Source: JAUYQR01 sp031377265
GTDB taxonomy: Bacteria; Pseudomonadota; Alphaproteobacteria; Rhodobacterales; Rhodobacteraceae
NCBI RefSeq assembly: GCF_031377265.1
Contig: NZ_JANMET010000107.1
Span: forward strand, 1 to 15,411
Direction: 5' to 3'
Length of the DNA: 15,411 nt
A program made the position numbers and the translations under genes. The notes below the pieces were generated by a model. That model made no database searches and was not told the origin of the DNA. It saw nothing but the letters and a program-made list of their open reading frames with translations. This document shows, piece by piece, positions 1 to 7,180 of the stretch; position 1 is the first letter of the stretch; each line of letters begins with the position of its first letter.

Positions 1-1569
1 ATCATCGGCGGCGGGTCGGCGGGCTGCGTGCTGGCCGCGCGGCTGTCGGAGGACCCCAACGCCAAGGTGCTGCTGCTGGAGGCCGGCGGGCGCGACCGGC
101 ACCCGTTCTACCACCTGCCAGCAGGCTTTGCCAAAATGACCAAGGGCATCGGCTCCTGGGGCTGGCAGACGGTGCCGCAGCGCCACATGAACGGCATGGT
201 GATCCGCTACACCCAGGCCAAGGTGATCGGCGGTGGCTCCAGCATCAACGCGCAGATCTACACGCGCGGCGCGCCGCAGGACTATGACGAATGGCGCCAG
301 ATGGGCTGCGACGGCTGGTCTTACGAAGACGTGCTGCCCTATTTTCGCAAGGCCGAGGATAACGATACCTTCGACAACCGCTGGCATGGCAAGGGTGGCC
401 CGCTGGGCGTCAGCCAACCCCGCGCGCCCCTGCTGATCTGTGAGGCCTATTTCGCCGCCGCCGCAGAACTGGGCATCCCGCGCAACCTGGACATGACGGG
501 CCAGGTGCCGGACGGGGTCGGATATTACCAGCTTACTCAAAAACATGCGCGGCGATCTTCAACCTCTGTCGCCTATCTTGGCATGGCGCGGGGCCGCGCA
601 AACCTCACAGTACGGACCGGCGCACAAGTGCTGCGGATCGTGGTCGAGGCGGGCCGCGCGGTTGGCGTCGAACTTGCCGGCGGCGAGGTGATCCGGGCGG
701 GAACCGAGGTGCTGCTCGCCTCCGGTGCCATCGGCTCGCCCCGGATGCTGATGCTGTCGGGCATCGGCCCGGCGGATCATCTGCGCGACCTTGGCCTGCC
801 GGTGATCCTTGACCAGCCGCTGGTCGGCGCCAACCTGCAAGACCACCTTGATCTGTTCGTGATCGCCGAATGCACCGGCCCGCACACCTATGACCGCTAC
901 GCCAAACCGTTGTGGTCGGCGGTCGCGGGCCTGCAATATCTGCTGACCAAACGCGGCCCCGTGGCCTCCAGCCTGTTCGAAACCGGCGGCTTCTGGTACG
1001 CGGACAAGAACGCCCGCTCCCCCGACATCCAGTTCCACCTCGGCCTCGGCTCGGGGATCGAGGCGGGCGTGGCCGCGATGCCGCAAGGCGGCGTCACGCT
1101 CAACTCGGCCTATCTGCGCCCGCGCTCGCGCGGTACCGTCAGGCTGGCCAGCGCCGACTCGATGGCCGCCCCGCTGATCGACCCGAACTACTGGGCCGAT
1201 CCCCACGACCGCGAGATGTCGATCCGTGGCCTGAAACTGGCGCGTGAGATCATCGCCGCCGAGGCCCTGAAACCCTATGTGCTGGCCGAACGCCTGCCGG
1301 GGCCGGACATCCGCACCGATCAGGACTATTTCGACTACGCCTGCCGCCACGCCAAGACCGATCACCACCCCGCCGGCACCTGCCGCATGGGCAGCGATCC
1401 CGCCGCCGTCGTCGACCCGCGCCTGCGCTTCAACGGCATCGCGGGCCTGCGCGTCGTCGACGCCTCGGTGATGCCCACCGTCGTCTCCTCCAACACCAAT
1501 GCCGCCACCATCATGATCGCCGAAAAAGCCGCCGACATGATCCGCGCCGACCAGGGACTGACCGCATGA
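1..1569 (+). CDS. GMC-family FAD-dependent alcohol dehydrogenase (choline dehydrogenase-like), 5' truncated by window
   Basis: Open from the first base in frame 1, so the start lies upstream; 522 residues are visible and probably only about ten are missing. The first codons encode the dinucleotide-binding motif IIGGGSAGCVLAARL (GxGxxG) followed by LLLEAGG, the GMC N-terminal signature. The C-terminal signature is present too: DHHPAGTCRMG with the active-site His (visible residues 455/456) and SSNTNAATIMIAEKAADMI with Asn at 498/500. In the family these residues deprotonate a substrate alcohol while FAD takes the hydride, giving an aldehyde or ketone; electrons go to the respiratory chain or to oxygen. 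The protein looks cytoplasmic or membrane-associated, with no export signal visible. It shares an ATGA overlap with the Dabb gene, so it is translationally coupled to it. The family covers choline, polyethylene glycol, sugar and aliphatic alcohols; the substrate cannot be read here. Family certain, substrate unknown. Confidence 0.93.
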   Translation: MIGGGSAGCVLAARLSEDPNAKVLLLEAGGRDRHPFYHLPAGFAKMTKGIGSWGWQTVPQRHMNGMVIRYTQAKVIGGGSSINAQIYTRGAPQDYDEWRQMGCDGWSYEDVLPYFRKAEDNDTFDNRWHGKGGPLGVSQPRAPLLICEAYFAAAAELGIPRNLDMTGQVPDGVGYYQLTQKHARRSSTSVAYLGMARGRANLTVRTGAQVLRIVVEAGRAVGVELAGGEVIRAGTEVLLASGAIGSPRMLMLSGIGPADHLRDLGLPVILDQPLVGANLQDHLDLFVIAECTGPHTYDRYAKPLWSAVAGLQYLLTKRGPVASSLFETGGFWYADKNARSPDIQFHLGLGSGIEAGVAAMPQGGVTLNSAYLRPRSRGTVRLASADSMAAPLIDPNYWADPHDREMSIRGLKLAREIIAAEALKPYVLAERLPGPDIRTDQDYFDYACRHAKTDHHPAGTCRMGSDPAAVVDPRLRFNGIAGLRVVDASVMPTVVSSNTNAATIMIAEKAADMIRADQGLTA

Positions 1570-1880
1570 TCCGCCATATCGTCCTCATCCGCTTTCGCCC
1601 CGAGATCACCGAAGCTACCATCGCCGGCATATTTGCCGATCTGCACCGGATCAAATCGGTGCTGCCCGGTGTGCTGGCCATCACCGCTGGCCGCAGCGAA
1701 AGCCCCGAGCAGATGGAGCGCGGCTATCTGCATGGCTTCGTTGTGGATTTCACCGATTGGGCGGCACTTGCGGCCTACCAGGCCCACCCGGATCACCAGC
1801 GCGTCGGTGCGGCGCTCGTCGCCAATGCCAGCGGTGGCATCGACGGCATTCTTGTCCTCGACCTTGCCGTCCCCGCTTGA
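1566..1880 (+). CDS. Dabb (stress-responsive alpha/beta-barrel) domain protein
   Basis: A 104-residue protein starting at the ATG inside the ATGA overlap with the preceding GMC gene. It begins MIRHIVLIRFRPE, the first beta strand of the dimeric alpha/beta-barrel (Dabb) fold, with a helix rich in LHRIKSVLPGV, then GRSESPEQMERGYLHGFVVDFTDWAALAAYQAHPDH, the usual Dabb core ending in a 'Y-x-x-HP-x-H' stretch. Family members are ferredoxin-like dimers; some are enzymes (olivetolic acid cyclase type, small monooxygenase relatives) and many have no known role. Placement between a GMC dehydrogenase and a DUF993 lyase-like protein suggests a small accessory step such as isomerisation, cyclisation or decarboxylation of a catabolic intermediate; that is inference. 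No catalytic residue can be assigned with confidence. Confidence 0.85.
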   Translation: MIRHIVLIRFRPEITEATIAGIFADLHRIKSVLPGVLAITAGRSESPEQMERGYLHGFVVDFTDWAALAAYQAHPDHQRVGAALVANASGGIDGILVLDLAVPA

Positions 1881-1901
1881 CCCCCCAGCCGTGAGCCCGC
1901 C

Positions 1902-3071
1902 ATGCTGACCCTGCCCAACCCCGATGCGACACTGACCCCTTACCGGCTGCAGGGTGATCCGCTGATCCCGCGCGCGCCGCGGGTGCCGCTGACCCGCACC
2001 GCCTTTGCCGCCGCACATGTAATCTCCGATCCCTTGCGCGAACGCAGCCCCTGGGACACACGCCCCGCTGTCGACTGGGCCGCAACCCTGGCCTTTCGCC
2101 AAAACCTCTGGGATCAGGGCCTCGGCCTTGCCGAAGCGATGGATACCGCGCAGCGCGGCATGGGCGTCGATTGGCTTACCGCGCTGGAGCTGATCCAGCG
2201 CACCATGACCGCCGCCAAGGCGCATCCCTTGCGGCCGCGCGTCGCCTGCGGGGCGGGAACCGATCACCTGACCCTCGCCGATCTTGCCACCGCTGACGCG
2301 ATCCTCGCCGCCTACACCCACCAGGCCGAAGCGATCGAGGCGGCAGGCGGCCAGCTCATCCTGATGGCCAGCCGCGCCTTCACCGCGATCAATGCCGATG
2401 AGGCGATCTATGCCCGCGTCTACCGCCACCTGATCGACGGCGCGCAGCAACCGGTCATCCTGCACTGGCTGGGCGAGATGTTTGATCCGGCTTTGGCGGG
2501 CTATTGGGGCAGCACGGACGTCAATCGCGCCAGCGATTTCGTGCTGGGCCTGATCGCCGAAAACCCGGCCAAGGTTGATGGCATCAAGATTTCCCTGCTG
2601 GATCAGACGCATGAACAGGCGTTCCGGGCGCGGCTACCCAAAGGCGTGCGGCTTTATACCGGCGATGATTTCAACTATGCGCCGCTGATCGAAGGCGACG
2701 GCCAGCACTATTCCCATGCCCTACTTGGCATATTCGCCGCGATTGCCCCCGCCGCAGCGCAAGCGCTGGAGGCTTTGGCCCTGAACGACAGCGCCACCTA
2801 CAACGCCCTCCTCGCCCCGACCGTGCCGCTCAGCCGCGAGATTTTTCGCGCCCCCACGCGGTTCTACAAGGCGGGCATTGCGTTTCTGTCCTGGCTGAAT
2901 GGCCATCAGACCCATTTCATCATGCCAGCGGGCTTTCAATCCAGCCGTGATATCGTGCATTATGCGGCTGTGTTCCGGCTGGCCGATCAGGCGCGCCTGC
3001 TGCAACGGCCCGATCTGGCCGAAGAAAGGATGGCGCATTTGCTGGCACTGCACGGGATCGGCCGGGGGTGA
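1902..3071 (+). CDS. DUF993 family protein (dihydrodipicolinate synthase-like TIM barrel)
   Basis: A 389-residue protein starting MLTLPNPDATLTPYRL, a typical DUF993 opening, 21 bp after the Dabb stop; no clear Shine-Dalgarno sequence is visible, so coupling to the upstream genes is likely. Segments such as ACGAGTDHLTLADLATADAI, the strand QLILMASRAF and PVILHWLGEMFDPALAGYWG match the DUF993 pattern of a TIM barrel distantly related to DapA/N-acetylneuraminate lyase. K229 in NPAKVDGIKISLLD sits where DapA enzymes carry the Schiff-base lysine (GIKxS context), suggesting an aldolase, lyase or dehydratase acting on an oxo-acid or sugar-derived substrate. The DapA-type tyrosine is not obvious, so mechanism is uncertain. 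The gene ends in a GTGA overlap with the LacI-type regulator. No member function known to me; role in catabolism of the GMC product is inferred from the operon. Confidence 0.87.
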   Translation: MLTLPNPDATLTPYRLQGDPLIPRAPRVPLTRTAFAAAHVISDPLRERSPWDTRPAVDWAATLAFRQNLWDQGLGLAEAMDTAQRGMGVDWLTALELIQRTMTAAKAHPLRPRVACGAGTDHLTLADLATADAILAAYTHQAEAIEAAGGQLILMASRAFTAINADEAIYARVYRHLIDGAQQPVILHWLGEMFDPALAGYWGSTDVNRASDFVLGLIAENPAKVDGIKISLLDQTHEQAFRARLPKGVRLYTGDDFNYAPLIEGDGQHYSHALLGIFAAIAPAAAQALEALALNDSATYNALLAPTVPLSREIFRAPTRFYKAGIAFLSWLNGHQTHFIMPAGFQSSRDIVHYAAVFRLADQARLLQRPDLAEERMAHLLALHGIGRG

Positions 3072-4081
3072 TCAAACGGCCGACCATCATCGATGTGGCC
3101 GAAGTGGCAGGCGTGTCGAAATCCACCGTCAGTCTGGTGCTACAGGATAGCCCGCTGGTAAAGGACGAAACCCGCGCCAAAGTGCGCCAGACCATGCTCG
3201 ACATCGGCTATGTCTATAACCGCGCCGCCGCCAACCTGCGCAGCAGCAATGTCGGGCTGATCGGTCTGGTGATCAACGATCTGCGCAACCCGTTTTTCAC
3301 CGAATTCGCCACCTCGGTGCAGATGGCCCTGTTGGCGCGTGGTTATGCAACGGTGATCGGCAACACCGATGAAGACCCGCAAATTCAGGCGCAGGTCGTC
3401 GGCTCGATGGTCGAACATGGCGTGTCGGCGTTGGTCATCTCGCCCACCTACGGCGACGCCGAGGCTACCTTCGGTCCGTTGGCCCGCGCTGGCATTCCGG
3501 TGCTGCAGGTGCTGCGCCATGTCGGTCAGGATACCGAAACCTTCCCCTTTGCCTCGTTCGACTATGCCAAAGGCGGGCGCGAGGCGGCGCTCCATCTGCT
3601 GCAGATGGGTGCGCGCCGGATCGCCTTTGTCGGCGGGCTGGAAGGGCGGGCGATCACTGCTGAACGGATGTCGGGGTATCTTGAGGTGGTCGCGGGGCAG
3701 GGGTTGCAGCCCGTGGTCCTGCAGGGCCGCAGCACCCGCGCCTTTGGCCACGAGGCGGCGCTGACGCTGATGCGCGATCATCCGGGCGTCGATGCGGCGA
3801 TCTGTTTCAACGATCTCGTCGCGCTTGGAATGATGTCTGGTTTTGCGGCACGGGGGCGGCAGGCCGGGCGCGATTTTCGGCTGGTCGGCTTCGACGACAT
3901 CGAGGACTGCGCGATGGTCTATCCGCAGCTGTCCTCCGTTCGCTGCAACATCGCCGGCTTCGGTCAGCAGGCCGCAGAAACCTTGCTCGGCTGGCTGGAA
4001 GACGGGGTGCACCCACCCCCGGAAACCCGCGCGCCGGTAGAGCTGGTGGCACGGGCTTCAAGCCGTGGCATCCCGGCCTGA
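3068..4081 (+). CDS. LacI-family transcriptional regulator
   Basis: A 337-residue regulator starting with GTG in a 4-bp GTGA overlap with the DUF993 stop. The N-terminus RPTIIDVAEVAGVSKSTVSLVL (residues about 4-25) is the LacI helix-turn-helix, followed by the hinge helix around IGYVYNRAAANLRSS (46-60) with the minor-groove leucine L57. The rest is a periplasmic-binding-protein-like effector domain: NVGLIGLVINDLRNPFF, ARRIAFVGG, AICFNDLVALGMM and LVGFDDIEDC are conserved family stretches. Members bind palindromic operators as dimers and release on binding a sugar or related metabolite. As the last gene of a GMC-Dabb-DUF993 operon it is most likely the local repressor, sensing the substrate or an intermediate; its operator would be upstream of the window or in the intergenic DNA after it. 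Nothing looks broken. Confidence 0.95.
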   Translation: MIKRPTIIDVAEVAGVSKSTVSLVLQDSPLVKDETRAKVRQTMLDIGYVYNRAAANLRSSNVGLIGLVINDLRNPFFTEFATSVQMALLARGYATVIGNTDEDPQIQAQVVGSMVEHGVSALVISPTYGDAEATFGPLARAGIPVLQVLRHVGQDTETFPFASFDYAKGGREAALHLLQMGARRIAFVGGLEGRAITAERMSGYLEVVAGQGLQPVVLQGRSTRAFGHEAALTLMRDHPGVDAAICFNDLVALGMMSGFAARGRQAGRDFRLVGFDDIEDCAMVYPQLSSVRCNIAGFGQQAAETLLGWLEDGVHPPPETRAPVELVARASSRGIPA

Positions 4082-4131
4082 TTCCCCGATTCGCAGCTTT
4101 GGTTAACGGCGTCTGTGCTGAGCGTGCGTGT

Positions 4132-4186
4132 AGACGGAATGAAGACGGAATGAAGACGCAAAGAAGACGCAAAGAAGATTACCGAA
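4132..4186. repeat. 11-bp tandem repeat, about 4-5 units
   Basis: Two copies of AGACGGAATGA (4132-4142, 4143-4153) are followed by two copies of AGACGCAAAGA (4154-4164, 4165-4175) and a decayed fifth unit AGATTACCGAA (4176-4186). The period is exactly 11 bp, close to one helical turn, and the units are purine-rich on the plus strand. It lies in the 157-bp gap between the convergent LacI-type and CRTAC1 genes. It may be a slippage-generated minisatellite or a phased protein-binding array; no function can be assigned. Confidence 0.8.
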
Positions 4187-4214
4187 AAAGCCTCAGGATC
4201 AGACTGTTAACGCG

Positions 4215-4231
4215 CAGAACCGCAGGTTCTG
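4215..4231. repeat. Perfect inverted repeat, 7-bp arms with 3-nt loop
   Basis: CAGAACC, loop GCA, GGTTCTG form a perfect hairpin between the convergent LacI-type and CRTAC1 genes, 8 bp past the CRTAC1 stop codon. No T-run follows the stem on either strand, though the minus strand has TTTTT about 20 nt further on. It could be a weak bidirectional terminator for the two convergent operons, or an operator half-site pair; the evidence does not decide. Confidence 0.5.
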
Positions 4232-4238
4232 AAGCGTA

Positions 4239-5816
4239 TCACTTTGGCTGCCAAAGCTCCGCCACCGCACCCGGTTTCAAGGTATAGAAGCTGCGCGCCG
4301 GCAGGGTCTGCCAGTCGGATTCGCCGCCGTCAGGCCAGATCACCCGCAGTTCCGCCTCATCAGCGGCCCCAAGGCCAAAGTGGATCCAGCCCACGCTGCC
4401 GCTCATGTGGCCACCGCCCGAGCTGACCTCGTGGCGCTCCACCTTGTCGCCCCTGCGCAGCTCGATCACCGCACCGATGGCGTCCCGATTGACCCCATCG
4501 TGCGCAAGCCGCACTTGCAGCCAAGCGCCGTCAAGCGGGCCGGTAGATCGCCAGATTTCGGCATTTTCCCAACGGTTTACAACCACAAGATCAAGTAACC
4601 CATCAAGATTGAAATCAACCAGTTGCGCCCCGCGTGCGGTCTTTACACTCGCCACACCAGCCTTGTCGGCCGCCTCCACAAACACGCCGTCTTCGCCTTG
4701 CAACAGCAGGTTGTTGGGGTCTTTGGCGGCAAAATCAGGCATCTCGGCTACGTTGCCCTTGGCCACGAAAAGATCCAATCGCCCATCGTTGTTCACATCG
4801 GCAAATTGCGGGTGCCAGGCGGTCGACGGGTTCAGATCCTCGCCGATGAACGGGCGGTGCGCGGTCAGGCCCTTGGCAAAGGCAATGTCGGCATACACCG
4901 GCTTCGGTGCCGCGTCAGCCGACGGATTTACCAGCGATTGCAACTTGTTATCCGCCATGCTTGTCAGATAGAAATCGGGATAGCCGTCCAGATTGACGTC
5001 TGCCGAAGCAATGCCCATCCCCCAGATCCGCAGGCGTTTCCAGCCTTCCTTCTCGGTGAACTCCACGGGCGGCTGACCGGGATCAAGGTGCCAAAGCTGC
5101 TCGCGCCCACCCTTGTAATACTCCCGGTCGTTCGACACCCGCAAGCTCGGCTGGCCAGAGCGGTTCCAGTCGGAAAAGATCATCGACAGGGCGCAGAACG
5201 ACGGCGTCAGCGGCAGCGGCGGGGCAAAGCCGGTCACCGCAGGGCGATGCAGCCAATTGTCGGTACATGACCCCCAGGGAAAGGCGGTTTCCTTGCGGTC
5301 AACGTAGTTCCCAATGGCAAGCGTCGGCCAGGTCTGACCGCGTTCCCACGTTGCGGCAAAGGCGGTGGACCAGGCATCGCCTCCGTCAAACCCCCAGGAA
5401 TCATTGGCATTTTCGAACCGGCAATCACCGGTGCCACGCAGAATGATGTTTTCGCCCACCGCCAAAACCACAAGGTCCATGATGCCATCGCTGTCGATGT
5501 CCAGCGGGTAGGCACCGGTCACGTTTGGAAGGGCGATGCTGTCGGACTTCTCGAACACAAGCGGCCCGCCGGTCGTGCTGCGGTTAAGATACAGCGCCGA
5601 GGGGCCCGCACCTCCGGACAAGAACAGCTCGGGAAAACCATCGCCAGAGCAGTCAAACGTCGAAGCCCCGCCGCCCACCATGAATTCCCAATCGCCTTCA
5701 TACGCAGTGGCGAGGCCGGAAGTTGCGGAGTCATCGGTGAAAAGCGGAACCGCCGGTTCGGCGAAAGCGGGCGATGCCACAACAGCGGCCAGAACTGTAA
5801 AACGCATGATTGTCAT
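4239..5816 (-). CDS. Exported CRTAC1-type protein: FG-GAP/VCBS-like repeats with C-terminal ASPIC/UnbV domain
   Basis: The frame is open 43 codons further upstream, but the start chosen is the ATG at 5816, which forms an ATGA overlap with the haloperoxidase stop and leads into a Sec-type signal peptide, MTIMRFTVLAAVVASPAFA, cleaved near residue 19. The 525-residue product carries five DxDxDG-like calcium loops: DCSGDG (55-60), DIDSDG (106-111), DVNLDG (273-278), DVNNDG (340-345) and DFNLDG (401-406), plus a degenerate DWNRSG (216-221), as in integrin-alpha-like beta-propellers. Residues about 446-515 are an ASPIC/UnbV domain (GHMSGSVGWIHFGLGAADEAELRVIWPDGG). Predicted periplasmic or secreted, calcium-stabilised. 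Family function is not established; tight coupling to the haloperoxidase suggests a partner, scaffold or substrate-binding role (inference). An internal ATG at 5807 is an alternative start. Confidence 0.93.
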   Translation of the reverse strand: MTIMRFTVLAAVVASPAFAEPAVPLFTDDSATSGLATAYEGDWEFMVGGGASTFDCSGDGFPELFLSGGAGPSALYLNRSTTGGPLVFEKSDSIALPNVTGAYPLDIDSDGIMDLVVLAVGENIILRGTGDCRFENANDSWGFDGGDAWSTAFAATWERGQTWPTLAIGNYVDRKETAFPWGSCTDNWLHRPAVTGFAPPLPLTPSFCALSMIFSDWNRSGQPSLRVSNDREYYKGGREQLWHLDPGQPPVEFTEKEGWKRLRIWGMGIASADVNLDGYPDFYLTSMADNKLQSLVNPSADAAPKPVYADIAFAKGLTAHRPFIGEDLNPSTAWHPQFADVNNDGRLDLFVAKGNVAEMPDFAAKDPNNLLLQGEDGVFVEAADKAGVASVKTARGAQLVDFNLDGLLDLVVVNRWENAEIWRSTGPLDGAWLQVRLAHDGVNRDAIGAVIELRRGDKVERHEVSSGGGHMSGSVGWIHFGLGAADEAELRVIWPDGGESDWQTLPARSFYTLKPGAVAELWQPK

Positions 5817-7120
5817 ACTCTGGTTTTCAATGCTGTGGCGTAGTTGCCGATGCAGCGGCCCTGAGTGAGACCCTCCTCCACCCCGAAGCGGTAGTGAATG
5901 CCGCCGTAAAGCCTTGAGATGCCTGCTTCTTCTGCCGCTTGCCAAAAGCTGGTGAAGCTGCGCGTGGGCAGACCTTCGTCGTCGTGCGTGGTATCGTCAA
6001 AGGCGAAATTCTCGCCAAACGCGGCCGTCAGAACGGTGGCTGCGGCCCCGGACTGGGTGCTGTGGCCCGATGGGTATTCCGGGAACGGCGGGGTGTTCAG
6101 GATCGGCTCGAACTTCGGGTCGATGAAGCGGCGGATGTAGGTGACCGGGCGCAAAAGGTTGTATTCGAACTTCGCCGCCCAGCAGCCGATGAAACCATCT
6201 GCAACCGCGACGCCAAGCTTGGCAAGCACTTCGGCCACCCGGTCGGCGGGCAAGCTGTCGCGATCGGCAATCGTGAGGACGATCGAAATCCAGTGGCCTG
6301 GCGGGGTGGGCGACAGCATCGGATCATCCGACCAGAACCGTGCAATCCGGCGCTGTTCATCGGTAAGGTTGACCACGGTGTCATAGACTTCTTGCGCGGC
6401 CATGCCGAAGGGCGAGGTCAGATCCTCGCTGTAAGCGGGCGGCGCAGGGATGGTGCAAGTGTTGCCGGCGGGCATCGCGAAAGGCCGGTTGTTGCCCCAG
6501 TTTGGCAGCAACGGTGCCTGTTGTTGCCGCACCAGGCTGGTGGGCACCCAGTCTTGTGGATTGGTGCCAGGGGTGTAAGTGGCCGGAAACCCCATGTTTT
6601 CCACGACCGCACCGCCATCATCCAGCGACCACGCATGAATGTGCGCTGCAATGGCCTGCCCATGTTCGATGCTGCGCGCAACGACATCTGCCGCAATCCC
6701 GGCAGAGGCGGTGCTGCCGACCTGTTGACCCAGCGCAGTCATCGCACGCTGGCCAGTGGGGCCGGTGTTGGCAAAGAAGATGTGCGAGGAGGCTGCCAAG
6801 GCGGCATGCAGCACGCAAGCCTCGTCATGTTCGCCTGCCGCACGCGGCGGAGTTGGTTGCAGGCCGTTCAACTGGCCCGCAAGCGACACCAGATTGCGGT
6901 TCCCCGATGCCAAAGACTCATGCGCAGCGATACCGATATAGGCGAAGGCGCGGCTGGCGACGGGAGGCGAGTAGGTGGCAGTGTGGCGCACCAGTTCCAG
7001 CACAAGTCGGTACCATGTAGTGACCACGTCACGCTCGATCACCTGCCGGTCGGCTGCCCAGGCCGGTAACGCGGCCATGGCAAGGCTCAAGGCCAGAACC
7101 TCGCGTCGCTGCATCTTCAT
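5813..7120 (-). CDS. Vanadium-dependent haloperoxidase / PAP2-superfamily protein, exported
   Basis: A 435-residue protein whose ATG at 7120 follows a GGGGAGA ribosome-binding site by about nine bases. The N-terminus MKMQRREVLALSLAMAALPAWA is a signal peptide with a twin arginine, so Tat export is possible; cleavage is expected after about residue 22. All three vanadate/phosphate-site motifs are intact: KxxxxxxRP (K317-P325 in KFEYNLLRPVTYIR), PSGH (350-353 in FPEYPSGHST) and SRxxxxxH (S402-H409 in SRLYGGIH). By analogy with fungal chloroperoxidase H409 ligates vanadate and H353 is the acid-base histidine. Known members use hydrogen peroxide to oxidise chloride, bromide or iodide to hypohalite, or act as phosphatases. 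The ATGA overlap with the CRTAC1 gene downstream implies a two-gene operon. Halide preference cannot be predicted from what is visible, and phosphatase activity remains an alternative. Confidence 0.93.
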   Translation of the reverse strand: MKMQRREVLALSLAMAALPAWAADRQVIERDVVTTWYRLVLELVRHTATYSPPVASRAFAYIGIAAHESLASGNRNLVSLAGQLNGLQPTPPRAAGEHDEACVLHAALAASSHIFFANTGPTGQRAMTALGQQVGSTASAGIAADVVARSIEHGQAIAAHIHAWSLDDGGAVVENMGFPATYTPGTNPQDWVPTSLVRQQQAPLLPNWGNNRPFAMPAGNTCTIPAPPAYSEDLTSPFGMAAQEVYDTVVNLTDEQRRIARFWSDDPMLSPTPPGHWISIVLTIADRDSLPADRVAEVLAKLGVAVADGFIGCWAAKFEYNLLRPVTYIRRFIDPKFEPILNTPPFPEYPSGHSTQSGAAATVLTAAFGENFAFDDTTHDDEGLPTRSFTSFWQAAEEAGISRLYGGIHYRFGVEEGLTQGRCIGNYATALKTRV

Positions 7121-7128
7121 TTGCGTGT

Positions 7129-7135
7129 TCTCCCC
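7129..7135 (-). promoter_or_regulatory. Shine-Dalgarno site of haloperoxidase gene
   Basis: On the minus strand GGGGAGA precedes the ATG at 7120 by about nine bases. It supports the MKMQRR start over the ATG two codons later and gives this gene its own translation initiation. Confidence 0.6.
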
Positions 7136-7147
7136 CGCGCTGCGCAG

Positions 7148-7176
7148 GTTATCTCAAGCCGTCCGCCTTCGTGCAA
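7148..7176 (-). promoter_or_regulatory. Candidate sigma-70 promoter for haloperoxidase-CRTAC1 operon
   Basis: On the minus strand TTGCAC (7176-7171) and GATAAC (7153-7148) are spaced by 17 bp, between the oxidoreductase stop and the haloperoxidase start. Transcription would begin near 7141, leaving a 5' leader of about 20 nt that contains the ribosome-binding site. Both boxes are imperfect, so read-through from the oxidoreductase gene is the alternative. Confidence 0.35.
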
Positions 7177-7180
7177 GTAA

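Noticed and set aside
1362..2612. Long minus-strand open frame (416 codons) opposite the GMC, Dabb and DUF993 genes
   Set aside because: It is antisense to three genes with clear family signatures; its translation is low-complexity Gly/Arg/Gln-rich, as expected of a shadow frame in GC-rich DNA.
3140..4012. Minus-strand open frame (290 codons) opposite the LacI-type gene
   Set aside because: Antisense shadow with His/Arg/Gln-rich composition and no family pattern.
4242..4256. Hairpin CTTTGG/CCAAAG at the end of the CRTAC1 gene
   Set aside because: Formed by the final codons Trp-Gln-Pro-Lys of the gene and lacks a T-run; not convincing as a terminator.
5817..5945. 43-codon upstream extension of the CRTAC1 protein
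   Set aside because: It overlaps the haloperoxidase gene, is Arg/His/Gly-rich, and would bury the signal peptide; the ATGA overlap at 5816 is the better start.
5939..7069. Plus-strand open frame (376 codons) opposite the haloperoxidase
   Set aside because: Antisense shadow of a gene with intact catalytic motifs; no recognisable domain.
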